A stretch of DNA of 64,000 bases from Litoditis marina (GCA_964036275.1 OZ038433.1:51725902-51789901), one strand, 5' to 3'; counted from the stretch's first letter, positions 49,925-60,910 are shown. A program made the numbers and translations. Notes: a model not told the origin generated them from the letters alone.

Positions 49925-49985
<61 letters not shown>
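49862..49985. repeat. GA dinucleotide microsatellite
   Basis: Long (AG)n tract, pure over about 50 bp (49928-49984), in the presumed upstream region of the quahog-like gene. Flanking Ser/Leu or Arg/Glu frames are artefacts of the repeat. Confidence 0.95.
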
Positions 49986-49987
<2 letters not shown>

Positions 49988-50019
49988 GAGAGGAAAATGC
50001 AATCGACCAAGTTTCAACT

Positions 50020-50103
50020 TTTTGTGCACTTTTTCATTGCATGTTCCTAAGTTCCGATGTGTACAAGACGTGTCACGTGACTTTGCAATTGACCAACAGT
50101 ATA
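50020..50103 (-). mobile_element. MITE family A, truncated copy
   Basis: Keeps GTGCACTTTTTCATTGCATG and CGTGACTTTGCAATTGACCA at the CAGTAT end; the other end is missing and the GA tract lies nearby. Confidence 0.65.
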
Positions 50104-50556
50104 ATGACAAACATCCAGTTTTAGTCAGAAAAGGTGAATACTCGCATCCGGGCGCGTACACGGGCGAGATTGGATGGATATCTATCTCTCTGCAGCCGAA
50201 TGTTTCACCAATATTTAGTCATCGCCTGAGATGCGGAGATAGCTTTGTCGTCGCGCCGAAAATGATAAATGCGCAAAATTATGAGGGTGGGCGTTCCTTA
50301 TTTGAGTACGGTTAGTGTGTTCAAAAGTACAAAGTCAAGTTTTGGCTAGCTGTCTCGCAGGTGAAGAAACTGATACTTGATAGTAGTCAGTTAGTAGGGC
50401 TGTCTCATTCCAACGTGAACTTCTACAGTAACTTCCACAGTTTTCTAAATGGTGCAGTTTGGATAACTACAGTGGTTGTTTAGTCATTTGAATTTTTTTT
50501 CATGAGGCTACAAACATTAATACGGAAATTTAAATTTTTTTCTTAAACTTTGAATG

Positions 50557-50682
50557 CAGTTAGTCCATTGCATAGTCACGTGCAACATGTTGAACACAGC
50601 AAAATTCGGAAACGTGCAATGACAAAGTGCACGATTTCTTATTAGAATGTCAAATTCCTGTGACTATTCAACTTACTACAGT
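50557..50682 (+). mobile_element. MITE family A, copy 4
   Basis: GCAGTTAGTCCATTGCATAG through CAATGACAAAGTGCACGATT to CTATTCAACTTACTACAGTA. It ends a few bases before a candidate exon, so it may supply part of that acceptor region. Confidence 0.78.
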
Positions 50683-50688
50683 AGTTTC

Positions 50689-50851
50689 AGATTCGTACTG
50701 TGGGAATCCACATGGGAATGACACGGACTATACATGTTGCACTTGTCAACCAGTAACCCAGTTTCTGCACGGACAGGTCATGCCAATGAAAAAGGAAAAA
50801 GTTGATGAGAAAAGAAATGGGTACAGATGTTGTGGTTGTTTACACAAAGGT
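50689..50851 (+). CDS. Candidate orphan exon, Cys-rich
   Basis: After an acceptor GTAGTTTCAG the plus strand reads [20 protein letters not shown], continues through a basic stretch ([12 protein letters not shown]) and YRCCGCLHK, and reaches a possible donor AAAG|GTGAAA. Two CC-x-C clusters suggest a secreted or metal-binding fragment, but I know no family. It may be a gene remnant or a chance frame beside the MITE. Confidence 0.25.
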
Positions 50852-50883
50852 GAAATGGGCGTTCGGAATGGATGTGGAATGAT

Positions 50884-50921
50884 GAGATCGGAGAGAGAGG
50901 GAAATGGAGAGAGAGAGAGAA

Positions 50922-50973
<52 letters not shown>

Positions 50974-51004
50974 AGAGAGAGGGGGAGAGAGAGGGAGGGG
51001 GAGA
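50884..51004. repeat. GA-rich microsatellite
   Basis: AGAGAGAGA tract with GGGA interruptions. Frames across it are low complexity. Confidence 0.95.
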
Positions 51005-51251
51005 GGAAGCGGGAGAAAAAATTAGGTAGGAAAGCAAGGAAAAACAGAGAAGAGAAGAGCAACACCTCCAGAAGCATAAGAGGTATGTTAGAAATACTTT
51101 TTTCAGACCATATCATAAACACTGTTAGGCATAACTCATCGTATGAAAACATCGGTGCTACCAATCTTAAATACTAGTTGGAGTGAATGTTTTACAGATA
51201 CTATAGACACGCAACAACTTTTCTTTTATTGAACAGTTTTTTTTCATGCAG

Positions 51252-51480
51252 TTCTAGCACAAGCATGAGACCGCCTTTCCCAACAACATTGTTTCAATGT
51301 CTCACTTCACCAAAATGGGCAGAAATTCCTAGAGGATTACTGTATGATTGGATGAAAAGATGTAGAAATGGGTGTGCGCATATCTTTCTCAAAGCGACCC
51401 TAAACGGGTCAAACAACGCCCCGAAAAAAGGAGGGGGAAATATCAGTGGAGAAACAACCGGTCCGACCACATCTACTTAA
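51252..51480 (+). CDS. Candidate terminal exon, unrecognised
   Basis: After TTTTTTTTCATGCAG the frame reads SSTSMRPPFPTTLFQCLTSP, then a WAEIPRGLLYDWMKRCRNGC stretch, and stops TAA at 51478-51480 after a Gly/Thr-rich tail. The composition looks protein-like, but it does not join in phase to the Cys-rich segment upstream and no family is recognised. Confidence 0.25.
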
Positions 51481-52119
51481 CAACCTATTTGTTTTCACAA
51501 TTCATACTAGACGTGAAACATTCAGGTCAATCAACTGAAGTGGTGGAAAACTGGCGTGAGGTTGAACAGAAGAAAACAGTTGGGAATTACTTAAGGTTGT
51601 AAGAAAAAGATATAATTGATATTGATATTATAATAAAATGATATTAACTGATGATATTAATTTTTGCACCCGGTTTCTTGGTATAACATTTGAAAAGTTA
51701 GCGGGCAAATATACATTGGCCATGTAACATTTGAATGTGTTATTGCGATTGGAATGGGGCGCATTGTAGACGCTATGACGCCGGAAACAGAGAAAAATTG
51801 GAAATCATGTAGAATTTCTTACTAATTCATCAGAGGCTACTGAACATAATAGATTTTTTACAATAATACAAAACATCCCCCCCCCCCATCTATTAATATG
51901 TGAGTCATATGTTTAAAAAATCAGCCATTGTGGGCTTTAACACCTAGCTAGAGATACACTTCGATAAATTACAATAAATGTTCTCTAATGAACACTTAAA
52001 CATAATCAGAAACTTTCCGAACAATCTTCATTTTCTGTAATAGAGACTAACAATAGAGTACGATCATGGTAACTTTTCGAAAACATAATTGGAATGGACG
52101 GATGGTTTTCTAAGTATCC

Positions 52120-52345
52120 TACTGTTGGAGTCTCAGTCAGAACAAAAAAGACTATAACTCATCAGTAAGTGTCATACCATAAGACTCTCCTTAGGAATGA
52201 AAACGAATATAACTCAACAAAAAGGTCGTACTGTGGGAGTCGCACCATGAATGGAAAAGACTATAAGTCAACATAAAGTATCACACTGTACGAGCCTCCG
52301 TTGGACGAGAAATGACTATAACTCAACAAGTGTGAGTTGGACGGG
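52120..52345. repeat. Degenerate tandem repeat, about 65-bp period
   Basis: Three to four copies of a unit around GACTATAACTCAACAAAAAG and CACTGTGGGAGTCTC-like sequence. Confidence 0.7.
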
Positions 52346-52489
52346 ATTCTAGTAGTTTATATAGGACGTCTTGAGGGAGCTAGATTGTACATAGTATGCG
52401 GGTGAAATGATTGAGATTAATGGAGATGGGGAAAATAAACTGAGCGCCGGATGAAAGAAAGTGGAAGTTGGAAATGGAGAGCTACAATT

Positions 52490-52730
52490 AGTGGGCGAGA
52501 GAGAGAGGGGAGGACAAGGGACTGTAAAGAAGTAGAAAGAAAGGGGGAGAGGAGAGAGAGAGAAAGTGAGAGAATGAGAAGGTGGAACAGAAAACATTCC
52601 GAAGAGAAAAAACGTGGTTTTTGCTATGGTTTGTTGAGAAGATATAGTGAAGCCATGAGACACAGATAAAGGCACTGAGAGAGATAGAGAGAGAGGGAGG
52701 GAGAGAATAAGAGAAAGAGAGAACAGCTTC
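52490..52730. repeat. GA-rich low-complexity tract
   Basis: Interrupted AGAGAG/GGGAGAG sequence. The Arg/Glu-rich or Ser/Phe/Leu-rich frames through it are artefacts. Confidence 0.85.
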
Positions 52731-53342
52731 CAACCCCCCCCACTTGTACTTAATGGACCAAGGGATTACGGTAGTTGGTACGCAGTTGTTTTCTCGGTGT
52801 TCTTTCGATTGTGAGAAAGTACACGGCTGTTGATGATGAGTTGATAGGAGCGGGGGCCTTGTGGAATGCATGTCAGTCAGTCTCACTTTGCCCTATATAC
52901 CGAATGATCACTTGCACTTGCGGATATCACTGACACAGCGAAACAAAAAAACACCGTAGGAAAGAGCTGATAACTACTAAAGAGGACTGACAATAGCCTT
53001 GTTATAGTATGATCTAGATACAAGCTCTCGAGTTTCGATGGAGGGTAGCGGAATCGAACTACAAACACATCGGATCAGTGCAGCATACACCGTATATGCG
53101 TGGGAAGGAGCAAACGCTGTACGAACATTTCGGAAACAACTGGGGTAGATAGGCAGCTTTCATGCAACAGTATATAACAGTAGATATAAGGTTTATTCAT
53201 GAATGTGTATTTGAAAAAACAACACAAATCACGAAAAACTAGGACCCCTAAGGGGTAGAGCAGTAGATGTTCCAGAATTCCGATGTGTGAAAGTGTAGTT
53301 TGACGCGATTGTATTTCACACGTCAACAAACTGTTTTTCCGA

Positions 53343-53403
53343 GAGCTGATATTTTGCCGATCAAAGCGCATCAGACAACGTGATAAGTTGGAATCAGCAC
53401 CCC
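53343..53403. repeat. 57-bp conserved dispersed segment, copy 1
   Basis: TTTTGCCGATCAAAGCGCAT followed by CAGACAACGTGATAAGTTGG and AATCAGCACCCCT is identical at 57922-57976. The flanks diverge quickly, though a related GAGAGC-GAT lead-in is shared. Confidence 0.8.
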
Positions 53404-53664
53404 TTTCTACAGCTCAGATTCGGACATCTTTGATAGAATAGGGAGCAGCTTTCGTTCACATTCAGTTTAAATAACTAGTTGAGGATATTCAGAATTAGTT
53501 ACATAGAATGCATGATATTCAGTTTTAAGTGGTTCTCGCATTTGCTTAGATGAACATTTTTCGGATTTGTATCAGGACTCACGAACGATCTTTTTCCTGC
53601 AAAACTTATTTTGATGATTTCACAAAAGTGAATAGAACAATCACGTGAAACGGAAAAAAACATT

Positions 53665-53796
53665 ATACTAGAAGTAAATTGAACAATCACATAAAGTCGG
53701 CGTTCTAATGAGGAATCATGCACTTTTTTATTGCACGTTTTTGAGTTATGCTGTGTTTAACATGTTTCGCGTGACTGTGCAATTGACTAACAGTAT
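53665..53796 (-). mobile_element. MITE family A, copy 5
   Basis: Reverse orientation: ATACTAGAAGTAAATTGAAC to GTGCAATTGACTAACAGTAT. A partial repeat of the end (GAACAATCACGTGAAACGG) lies just before it at about 53635. Confidence 0.8.
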
Positions 53797-53849
53797 AGCA
53801 GTGAATAAACCAAGATGAACTTTCGACGGCCTTGACCAGTTCAATGTTT

Positions 53850-54193
53850 CAGGTAGAGTTGCGTCTTCGTCCTGGCTGTACCATAAAACAGCGGCCGATT
53901 GTAAATGGGGGCTAATTCCCGAACAATCCGCATGTAGGAAACACAGAGGATTAGCCGCCGCCGCAGATACCTTTGTCCAATCTTCCCATTGTCCACGACA
54001 ATTGACTGAGTATTCAATTACGGTATGTTGTGGAATGTAAGCAATGAAAATTGCCTGAATGTTCAATTCCGGTACGTTGCTTAATGTAGGCAATTCACAT
54101 TGGGAACAATCAGGTCATCAGTCGTTTCACCCCAGAAACTCAGAAAGTATTCAACGAGTTGCTGAGGGGAATAGATTGCACAGAAAAAGCTTG
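53850..54193 (+). CDS. Two C-terminal exons of an unrecognised Cys-containing protein
   Basis: Two plus-strand exons join in phase 0: 53850-54020 (acceptor AATGTTTCAG, donor ATTACG|GTATGT) and 54112-54193 (acceptor CAATCAG, stop TGA). The first reads SSSWLYHKTAADCKWGLIPE, then QSACRKHRGLAAAADTFVQS and CPRQLTEYSIT; the second reads VISRFTPETQKVFNELLRGI and DCTEKA. Four or more Cys and amphipathic runs suggest a small folded, perhaps secreted, domain. I cannot name the family. Earlier exons are not placed: a MITE lies just upstream, so this may be a gene remnant or the end of a longer gene. Confidence 0.42.
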
Positions 54194-54578
54194 AATTCTG
54201 AGTCAGAAAGTGAGTCTGACCATCCATTGTGCAAACAAAAAAGGGGTCTGAACATCAGGATAAAAGTTGGTAAGCTTCCGACCTTTTATTTTTTCAGCTC
54301 GTGTGAAATTGACGAATCTTTTCCATGTTTCCGGTTGGAATACTATTTCGTTGTTTTCGGTTCTCATACTAAATCAGAACGGAGCAAAAGTCATTATCGA
54401 ACTTCGGAAAATATGAAGATTTTGAAGGATGCTAAATTTGAAGGTTTATAACCAGTGTTGTAGACTACATAGCGATAACTGTGGGATTGTTCTATCCGTG
54501 TTCAATGCATAAGTATCTAAGATGACTGAAATGTTTCAGCAGGGGTATAAATATCTAGGATGACTGAAATGTTTCAGC

Positions 54579-54783
54579 ACTTTCGCTTGTTTGCGTGCTC
54601 GCGGACGGGTGTCATTCATCGCGGAGATACGCATCTTCTACCCATATCGCAATAATTGACCATCATCGCCTAATAATGACTACTTTCGCCTTTTTTCAAC
54701 CCCTTCAATGGTTTATGATGAGTCGTCTTGAAACTGGGTTAACAAGGCCTATTCGGCGCCTCTTTGGTTTTGGCGCCGCCTAA
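54579..54783 (+). CDS. Candidate terminal exon, unrecognised
   Basis: After ATGTTTCAG a frame runs to TAA at about 54781-54783 (TTFAFFQPLQWFMMSRLETG, then a basic end), and AATAAA follows at about 54812. A second frame (FACLRARGRVSFIAEIRIFY) is also open for most of it, so the reading frame is undecided. Confidence 0.22.
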
Positions 54784-54849
54784 ATGCTCTCGATAAAACA
54801 TTTCAATCAACTAATAAAAACATCGAGAACATGTATACGTATGTAGTTT

Positions 54850-55200
54850 GAAGAGGGTCTTTCCGGGACGTTTGTTCTACTTTCAAATGTGGTTTCGCGA
54901 CCAACAAATGTAGGCCCCGAATACTATGTTTTTTTGATAATCATTTTATGTCTTTATGTGAACTCGGGACAAGTATTTGCCAGGCTCTAGTACAGCCAGT
55001 GAAACATTGATCTACCATTTCTCCAAACCCAAACTATATAATAATAATAATCTTAATACTAATAATCTTTTACGGCAACTATTTCAGCCGTGTGATACTT
55101 TTTTCAACTAACAATCGAAACAATCATCACTGATGAATCCGTAAAGGGGTGGGGGTCCGTAGAAGAGAAACTGCATGGGTGATCGTTATTAGCAGCTCAT
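54850..55200. other. Non-coding stretch
   Basis: AT-rich, with an imperfect AATAATAATCTTAATACTAA run near 55030-55065. No gene seen. Confidence 0.5.
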
Positions 55201-55221
55201 GCGGTCCGCCATGAATATACC

Positions 55222-55291
55222 GCGCCAAGTGGGATCGAACCATGGTGTTTTGAGTGCTAGCGCGCACACAACCAGTCGACCACCCGGCCCC
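55222..55291 (-). repeat. tRNA-like sequence
   Basis: The minus strand has GGTGGTCGACTGGTTG (A-box-like) and ATGGTTCGATCCCA (B-box-like) in a tRNA-sized span. The T stem mismatches, so pseudogene or SINE. Confidence 0.4.
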
Positions 55292-55731
55292 TATTCTTAC
55301 ATAACATACCAACTAACGAGAAAGGACAACTCTATTCTATAAAAAATACATTGTATTTTTATTACTTGAGAGTTCCATTAGAATATGATTGCTTTCAATG
55401 GTTTGAAGTTTTTGCAAACGCGCAAGAACGTCCTTTGAGCATAACGAACGTTAACACAAGCAGTGTTAATAACACTGCTTTTTGCAGAAAATGTAAAATA
55501 CAAATACTAACTAATGGTTTCAAAACAATTATATTTATGAAAATAAAAGAATGAGTACATTGGCGTTAAACGTTGAGTAACGTCAACGACTGTGCATTTT
55601 GCCAACCACGCTCGTGAATTCCGAGTAATGCTTGAACAACCCGGTAATTTCATCTGATGCTGCGTCTTTCACTTTGTCTCACTGTTTCGCGACACTCGTG
55701 TCGGGCGGAATCTGACAGCACAGAATAATCG

Positions 55732-55863
55732 TACACTAGAAGTAAATTGAATAGTCACGTAAAGTTAGCATTCTTATGAGGCATCGTGCACTTTGTCATT
55801 GTACGTTTTGAGTTCTGCTGGGTTTATAATGTTTCACGTGACTGTGCAATGGCCTAACAGTAT
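55732..55863 (-). mobile_element. MITE family A, copy 6
   Basis: ACACTAGAAGTAAATTGAAT to GTGCAATGGCCTAACAGTAT, same layout as 53665-53796. Confidence 0.82.
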
Positions 55864-55869
55864 ATGTTT

Positions 55870-56790
55870 CAGGAGACATAGATTGGAATAAAAAGGTCGA
55901 GATGTTCAGTACGAGTGCCTCTCATTGATGTAAAAAAAAGAGTTGCACATCACTCAATACTTGGCTAGCCATGTCTGGTGTAGATGAAAAACTTTGAGTA
56001 CACTATCACATCAACTAGTTCCAGGTGAGGGGGGGGGGGACACTATAAGAAAAGTAGCAATCTCATCCACTGGAGATCCCATTGAATGACTCACTTCATC
56101 CAGCCTTGCTGTGAGAGATTCATTCATTTCCATGGAAAGATTGTGTAACTATTCGTGAGTTTGTGAAAATTACTACCGTACTCAGGTGTTTCATGTGTTG
56201 TTCAATACTGATGTTGTAGGAAATGGCTAGTTAGTCGAAAACACCAGGCTTTAGTTTGAATATCAGTTCGAGGTTTTCTGAAATAGCCATAGTTTCACCC
56301 AACTATAACTACAATGAGCGGTCCACTACTCAAATGCCATACTCTGAAGAACACATGTTCCTTTCAGACCGTTATTCTCTTACTATGTTGCAGAAATGAG
56401 AGAGTATAATATACCAGAGTCTGAAAACTACCTGAAAACTTCTATATCAAAACATATACCTTAAAGTTTCAGAGTCATACTGAAAACGGCTCTGCGTGGA
56501 ACGACCTTTCTGTGGTCGTACTTTGTAACTTCAAACAGTCGGGTACTCTATTTGAGATTTCCACAACCAGTTCTGACTTCTGGCTGAAGTGAGGGTAACT
56601 TCGTTGCACTTTTTGCTAATCACTCGCTGGTGCGCCAGTTCAGACACGTAAAGTAACTTATATCCGAACAAGTGACTGAGACGTCTGTGAAACGTCATTC
56701 AATTATGGGGTAGAGGCAAAACGTCTTTCATTCTGTTCTCTATGATTTTAACCAGTTCAATTGTCAGAGCTGAGCTTTCCCTTTATTTGC
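55870..56790. other. Non-coding stretch
   Basis: No exon I can support. TTTCAG-like acceptors at about 55871 and 56477 lead into short frames only. Confidence 0.45.
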
Positions 56791-56792
56791 TT

Positions 56793-56914
56793 GAAGAAGG
56801 AGGATCATGTGGACCAATCTCGTGTTAACGGTCCTTTGAACTGCAATTGAAAAATGTATTGCAGTTTAAAGGACTGAGCCGTTGCGATTGGACCATATAA
56901 TCGTCCTTCTTTAA
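56793..56914. mobile_element. MITE family C, copy 2 (about 120 bp)
   Basis: GAAGAAGGAGGATCATGTGG at the left and CCATATAATCGTCCTTCTTT at the right are inverted, with TGCAATTGAAAAATG / ATTGCAGTTTAAAGGAC in the middle. It shares its terminal GTTAAAGAAGGAC with the 9561-12777 element. Confidence 0.85.
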
Positions 56915-57915
56915 CTAGCCTAATCCGGCTGTTTGAGCTTACAAAGCACGGTCACTGATCAGCAGTGTGTCATATCCCGTGCATTTCGAAATCGAGAACG
57001 GTTGTTCCGAACTGTCGCGCAAAAATCAGTTTTCCTTTCAATAAAAAAACCAGAATGAAGGGATTGACAAAGAGAGATTGAAAACGGAGAAAAACGAAAA
57101 AGGGAAAGCGAACACACTATTGTGGTGATCTAAGTGATTTCTACTTAACCAAAAAGGCCCAAAGTCAAGACACATGAGAAAAAGAAACGGATTGTTGTAA
57201 GAACGCTGTTGTAATTTGGCTTCAGGATTTGTTTACTTATTCGATTTTACAAAAAGATTTTTTGCTCTTTACCAGCTTTCTCGAATATGAATACGGTCAC
57301 TTTGAGAACTATTTCTAGTTTTCTATTTGTCTGTCTCGTTCATAATATCATTGTGAAATGCGTGTCCCACTAACTTATCGAAAGACTCAAGTCGAATTTT
57401 CTTCTCACAGTTCCACCTAGGAGAACCGAGAATTGTAAACAAAGTACTTTGTACTTCATTAAAACGTTGGTTTTCCAAGATTTACGCGAGGTTATAGTCT
57501 GTTTCACGCCGCAATATCCCTATACAGTAAGATTGTAAGTCTTTCAAGTAAGTTTTTCATATGTTGTTGGTGTTGTAAATAGATAGTTTCGCCTTTGTGA
57601 TTTCGTTTTCCAAATTGGTCACTACAAATATAGAATACAGTGAATTTAAAATTCTGTTTGTTGGTCAGATGAATTCCCTTGAATAGATTACCGTAGAAAG
57701 TTGTCGATTGATGAAACTTTTCGGTAAAATAAGTATATATGAGGTACGTGGCACAATTTTAATAGTTTTGTTTGAACTCAGCTCTTTCTTGATGTAGGAT
57801 AGGTGTTCGAGTCAACAAACATGAACACATTGTTGGCATGCTTATCAAATGGGCGTGAAGCACTCAACCGCCCTAAAACTTTTGGGTAAAATGTCGGGAA
57901 AACCGGTGTGAGAGC
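56915..57915. other. Non-coding stretch
   Basis: About 1 kb of AT-rich sequence with no supported exon or repeat. Confidence 0.45.
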
Positions 57916-57977
57916 GGATGTTTTGCCGATCAAAGCGCATCAGACAACGTGATAAGTTGGAATCAGCACCCCTCTCT
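57916..57977. repeat. 57-bp conserved dispersed segment, copy 2
   Basis: Same core as 53343-53403, starting GTTTTGCCGATCAAAGCGCA and ending GGAATCAGCACCCCTCTC. Confidence 0.8.
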
Positions 57978-58303
57978 TTTTAGGTCAAAGGTAGGGAGCA
58001 ATGCCTGAAACATTATACCATTTTACTAACAATCACATAGACATAACCACCACTTTTTTATCAGTTACAATCACATTTCGTTTCACTTGAATCGTTCTAC
58101 ATACAGAGCAGAAATCTAAAACACTGATAGACGAGATTGAACTAAAAACACAAACGAAACAGTATTAGAAACTTCGATTGTGAATTCTTGATTTTGTAGA
58201 AACACCAGAGCTGAAAAATCAAGAGCTGTCAGGTGTTTCACCAACAAAATCATATATGGCACCCCCGCGCGGTTCACATAATTAACTTAGCGCCTCAAAA
58301 GAG

Positions 58304-59516
58304 TACGTATGCTAGAAGAGCCCGGCACCTTCATCCCATCCTGCGTCTCTTGCTCATTATTATTTATTCCTGCATATATAAAACATAGAACAAGAAGTTT
58401 TACAAGATGTTAGGAATAAACTGAGTCCCCAAAGGGATGAGAGCATAACTCTCTCATCTTCGGATTGAGGGGAGCTTTTTAGAGAAACAGTTGATTTCTC
58501 GCATCATCTATTGAAGCGCATATGGAATGTTCTCAAATAAAACAGCTACATCAATAACGTCTAGATAGGTCTTAAACTGATTAATATTTTCCAATCTACC
58601 AATATCTCTACTTATCGAATTCCACAATTTTACAACTCTCGGAAAAAACCAATTGTTATCACATATTTTATCACACAATACAAGTCGATGCCTATCCCTC
58701 GGGAGGTTACTGTTTTTCCATGGAACGGTGGGTAGTTGGGATAGGCCCGACTTTATCTTGTAAGCCTGTAACAAATCATTTTTAACACGTCTGAAATAAA
58801 ACGGTTTCTCATTCAATTGGTTCAAGCGATCTGCGTATGAATCGTACTGAACATGGCATTTTTGAAACGCTGAAGCCGTGAATCTTCTGAGTGGTCCTTC
58901 TGATACTAAGGATAACCTAGAGTTTAACGCTGGATTGAAGACTTCAGAACAGTAAAGAAGTATAGGAGAAACATAAGTGTTGAACAATGCCATATACTCA
59001 TTTGGGGTGCAGAAAGAAAAGGACCGAATTATTTTTGTAGAAATCGCTGAAGCTTTGGCAACCTGTTGATTAATATGAGATTCAAAATTCAACTTTTCGT
59101 CAATCATGATTCCAAGATCTCTGATCACTTCTTTTGCTTCAATTGCTTTTCCATTGATGTAGTACTTTTCTCTTGCATTTTTTTGCGCCAAGATGGAGTA
59201 CATTGATTTTGTTTTCTGCGAGAGGAAGACGCCAATGCACAGACCAATCATGTACTATGTTAATGGTGTCTTGAATGACTTTTGGATCAGAACCATATAT
59301 TTTGCTCTAATAATATAAAGTTTATTGCGCATAGATTCAACAACCAAAAGTAGTAAGAATTAACTAATTGAGTTATTGAAATTTCTATGGTCTGCCCCAC
59401 TATTTCTCGTCTCTTACATCCCGGCAGGATGTAAGAGCAGAGAAATAGCGTATGTTTGAGGAGACGCAGGATGGGATGAAGGTGCCAGGATCTTCTGGCA
59501 TACGTAATCTGGTCTC
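58304..59516. mobile_element. MITE family B, copy 3, split by a retrotransposon
   Basis: The left part (58304-58348, ACGTATGCTAGAAGAGCCCG to GCGTCTCTTGCTC) and right part (59391-59516, ACTATTTCTCGTCTCTTACA to TCTGGCATACGTA) are the two ends of one MITE, separated by about 1.04 kb containing a reverse-transcriptase fragment. The retrotransposon is therefore younger than this MITE. Confidence 0.85.
58349..59310 (-). pseudogene. 5'-truncated non-LTR retrotransposon, RT C-terminal region, frameshifted
   Basis: The main frame (58508-59251, -) encodes the RT thumb and the region after it: VIRDLGIMIDEKLNFESHIN and TYVSPILLYCSEVFNP, then KLWNSISRDIGRLENI near the end. Upstream, another frame carries the preceding HDWSVHWRLPLAENK...VLHLG segment, and the two connect across an A7 run at about 59179-59185, so there is a 1-base frameshift. 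Homology stops at about 59310, before the catalytic FADD. The 3' end is marked by an ATAAATAATAATG-like tail (58349-58362). Jockey/CR1-type by motif order; clade not resolved. Confidence 0.82.
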
Positions 59517-59936
59517 GTTTTTGAGTTATTGTTGAAATAGCTAGAATTAAATCACATATTCTGAATTGTGGAATGGAAATGTTTAGAAGTCCATCAATCA
59601 ATTCGACATGAGCTAATAAAAAGGTTGCTTCGAAACCACGACAAAAACACGTCTGAATGATGAAACTGACACCTACCTTTATCGAGCGCTCGTGTGTTTC
59701 ACAACTGTTATAAAGAAGCTCTAAATCCAGAGAAACGCTATTCCGAATAAATCCTGCATGAGCTTGATTGAAAATGATGAAAAAATTAAAAAGTAAACCA
59801 TATTTAAAAGATGAAAAGTGAAAAAGTAAACCATATGTCAATACAGATAAACGAATCACAAACGGGATACATTGATTGGCCCAGACTCACAGGATGAACA
59901 AATAAAACAGTAGAAGTCGTATTCAAATGCATTCAC
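59517..59936. other. Spacer between retrotransposon fragments
   Basis: A minus-strand frame here (59287-59859) includes a partly hydrophobic segment (FEATFLLAHVELIDGLLNIS), but it overlaps the MITE and has no convincing splice sites. I see nothing I can name. Confidence 0.35.
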
Positions 59937-60910
59937 TTAAAGTACTTTTTGCGGCAGATAACCACATCGGTACATTTCTTGCTCAATTTCAAGTACTTGG
60001 ATCCAGCCCGTACTGTGAAAAATTTGCACAATGGCTAGTATTTGGAGTTGGGACACTTTCGCGCTATTTCCAGTTTTCAAAACTTTGAAAAGATTGTATG
60101 TTCGATGCTTCGCGGACTTGATGATATGTTTCACATGATCTTTGAATGAAAGGTTCTGATTCAACAAAAACCCGAGATCTCGAACATTTTGATCTACTTT
60201 TCTGAGATTTGTTCCGTTCATTTCGTAGGTTTGACGCGGGTTTTTGGTGCCTAAATGCAGGACACTTGTTTTTTCTACTGATAGTGAAAGACCCCAATCT
60301 ACAGACCATTTATACATCCTATCAAGGCATTTCTGAAACTCCTCATTACTTTCGCCATTACTGAAAGATTTGAAAACTTTTATATCATGAGCAAAAACTT
60401 TACAGCGTATAACTGGAGATTCAGTAGGAATACTAGGTAGTTCGAACGTAAATATGTTAAAAAGAATCGGGGAAAGAGCACAACCTTGTGGAACTCCACT
60501 AACTAATTCACGTGAGCTGGAAAAACTTGAATTAACTCTTACGGCAAACGTGCGTTTTCTAAGACATTCTCTAATCCATGATACGATAGTACTATGAAAT
60601 CCAAGTTTTTCAAGTTTGTTTAGCAGCATTCTGTGCGAAACTCGGTCGAACGCTTTCGAGAAATCGAAATATACTACATCCACAGAATCTTTCTTATCTA
60701 AAGAAAGGGTCCATTCATTAATGCATTCTAGCATCTGTGTTTCTACAGATTTCCCTTTTCTGAAACAGTGTTGGTGAGGAGATAAAATATTGTTCTCATT
60801 CAGATGTTTTATCATTACTCACCTTAATATTTTTTCGAACAGTCGGCAAAATATAGACGTAATGCTAACTGGTCTGAAGTTACTTGGGTTGGAAAATGGG
60901 GGTTACTCTG
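59937..60910 (-). pseudogene. 5'-truncated non-LTR retrotransposon, RT domain with stop
   Basis: Frame 59937-60815 (-) has the RT core: CFRKGKSVETQMLECINEW, YFDFSKAFDRVSH (catalytic Asp in box A), GVPQGCALSPILFNIF (box B) and a degenerate box C reading FAHDIKVF, where the family has FADD, so one catalytic Asp is lost. WGLSLSVEKTSVLHLG and LGFLLNQNLSFKDHV follow. The same frame continues upstream as NFRPVSITSIFCRLFEKILR after an in-frame TGA at about 60822-60824. The 5' end is truncated at about 60910 and the endonuclease is absent. It is a different copy from the one at 58.3-59.3 kb. Confidence 0.85.

Noticed and set aside
49622..52886. Ser/Leu/Phe-rich and Arg/Glu-rich frames near GA microsatellites
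   Set aside because: Low-complexity translation of (GA)n and (CT)n tracts.
59287..59859. 190-codon minus-strand frame
   Set aside because: It covers MITE sequence and AT-rich spacer, with no domain and no consistent splice signals.
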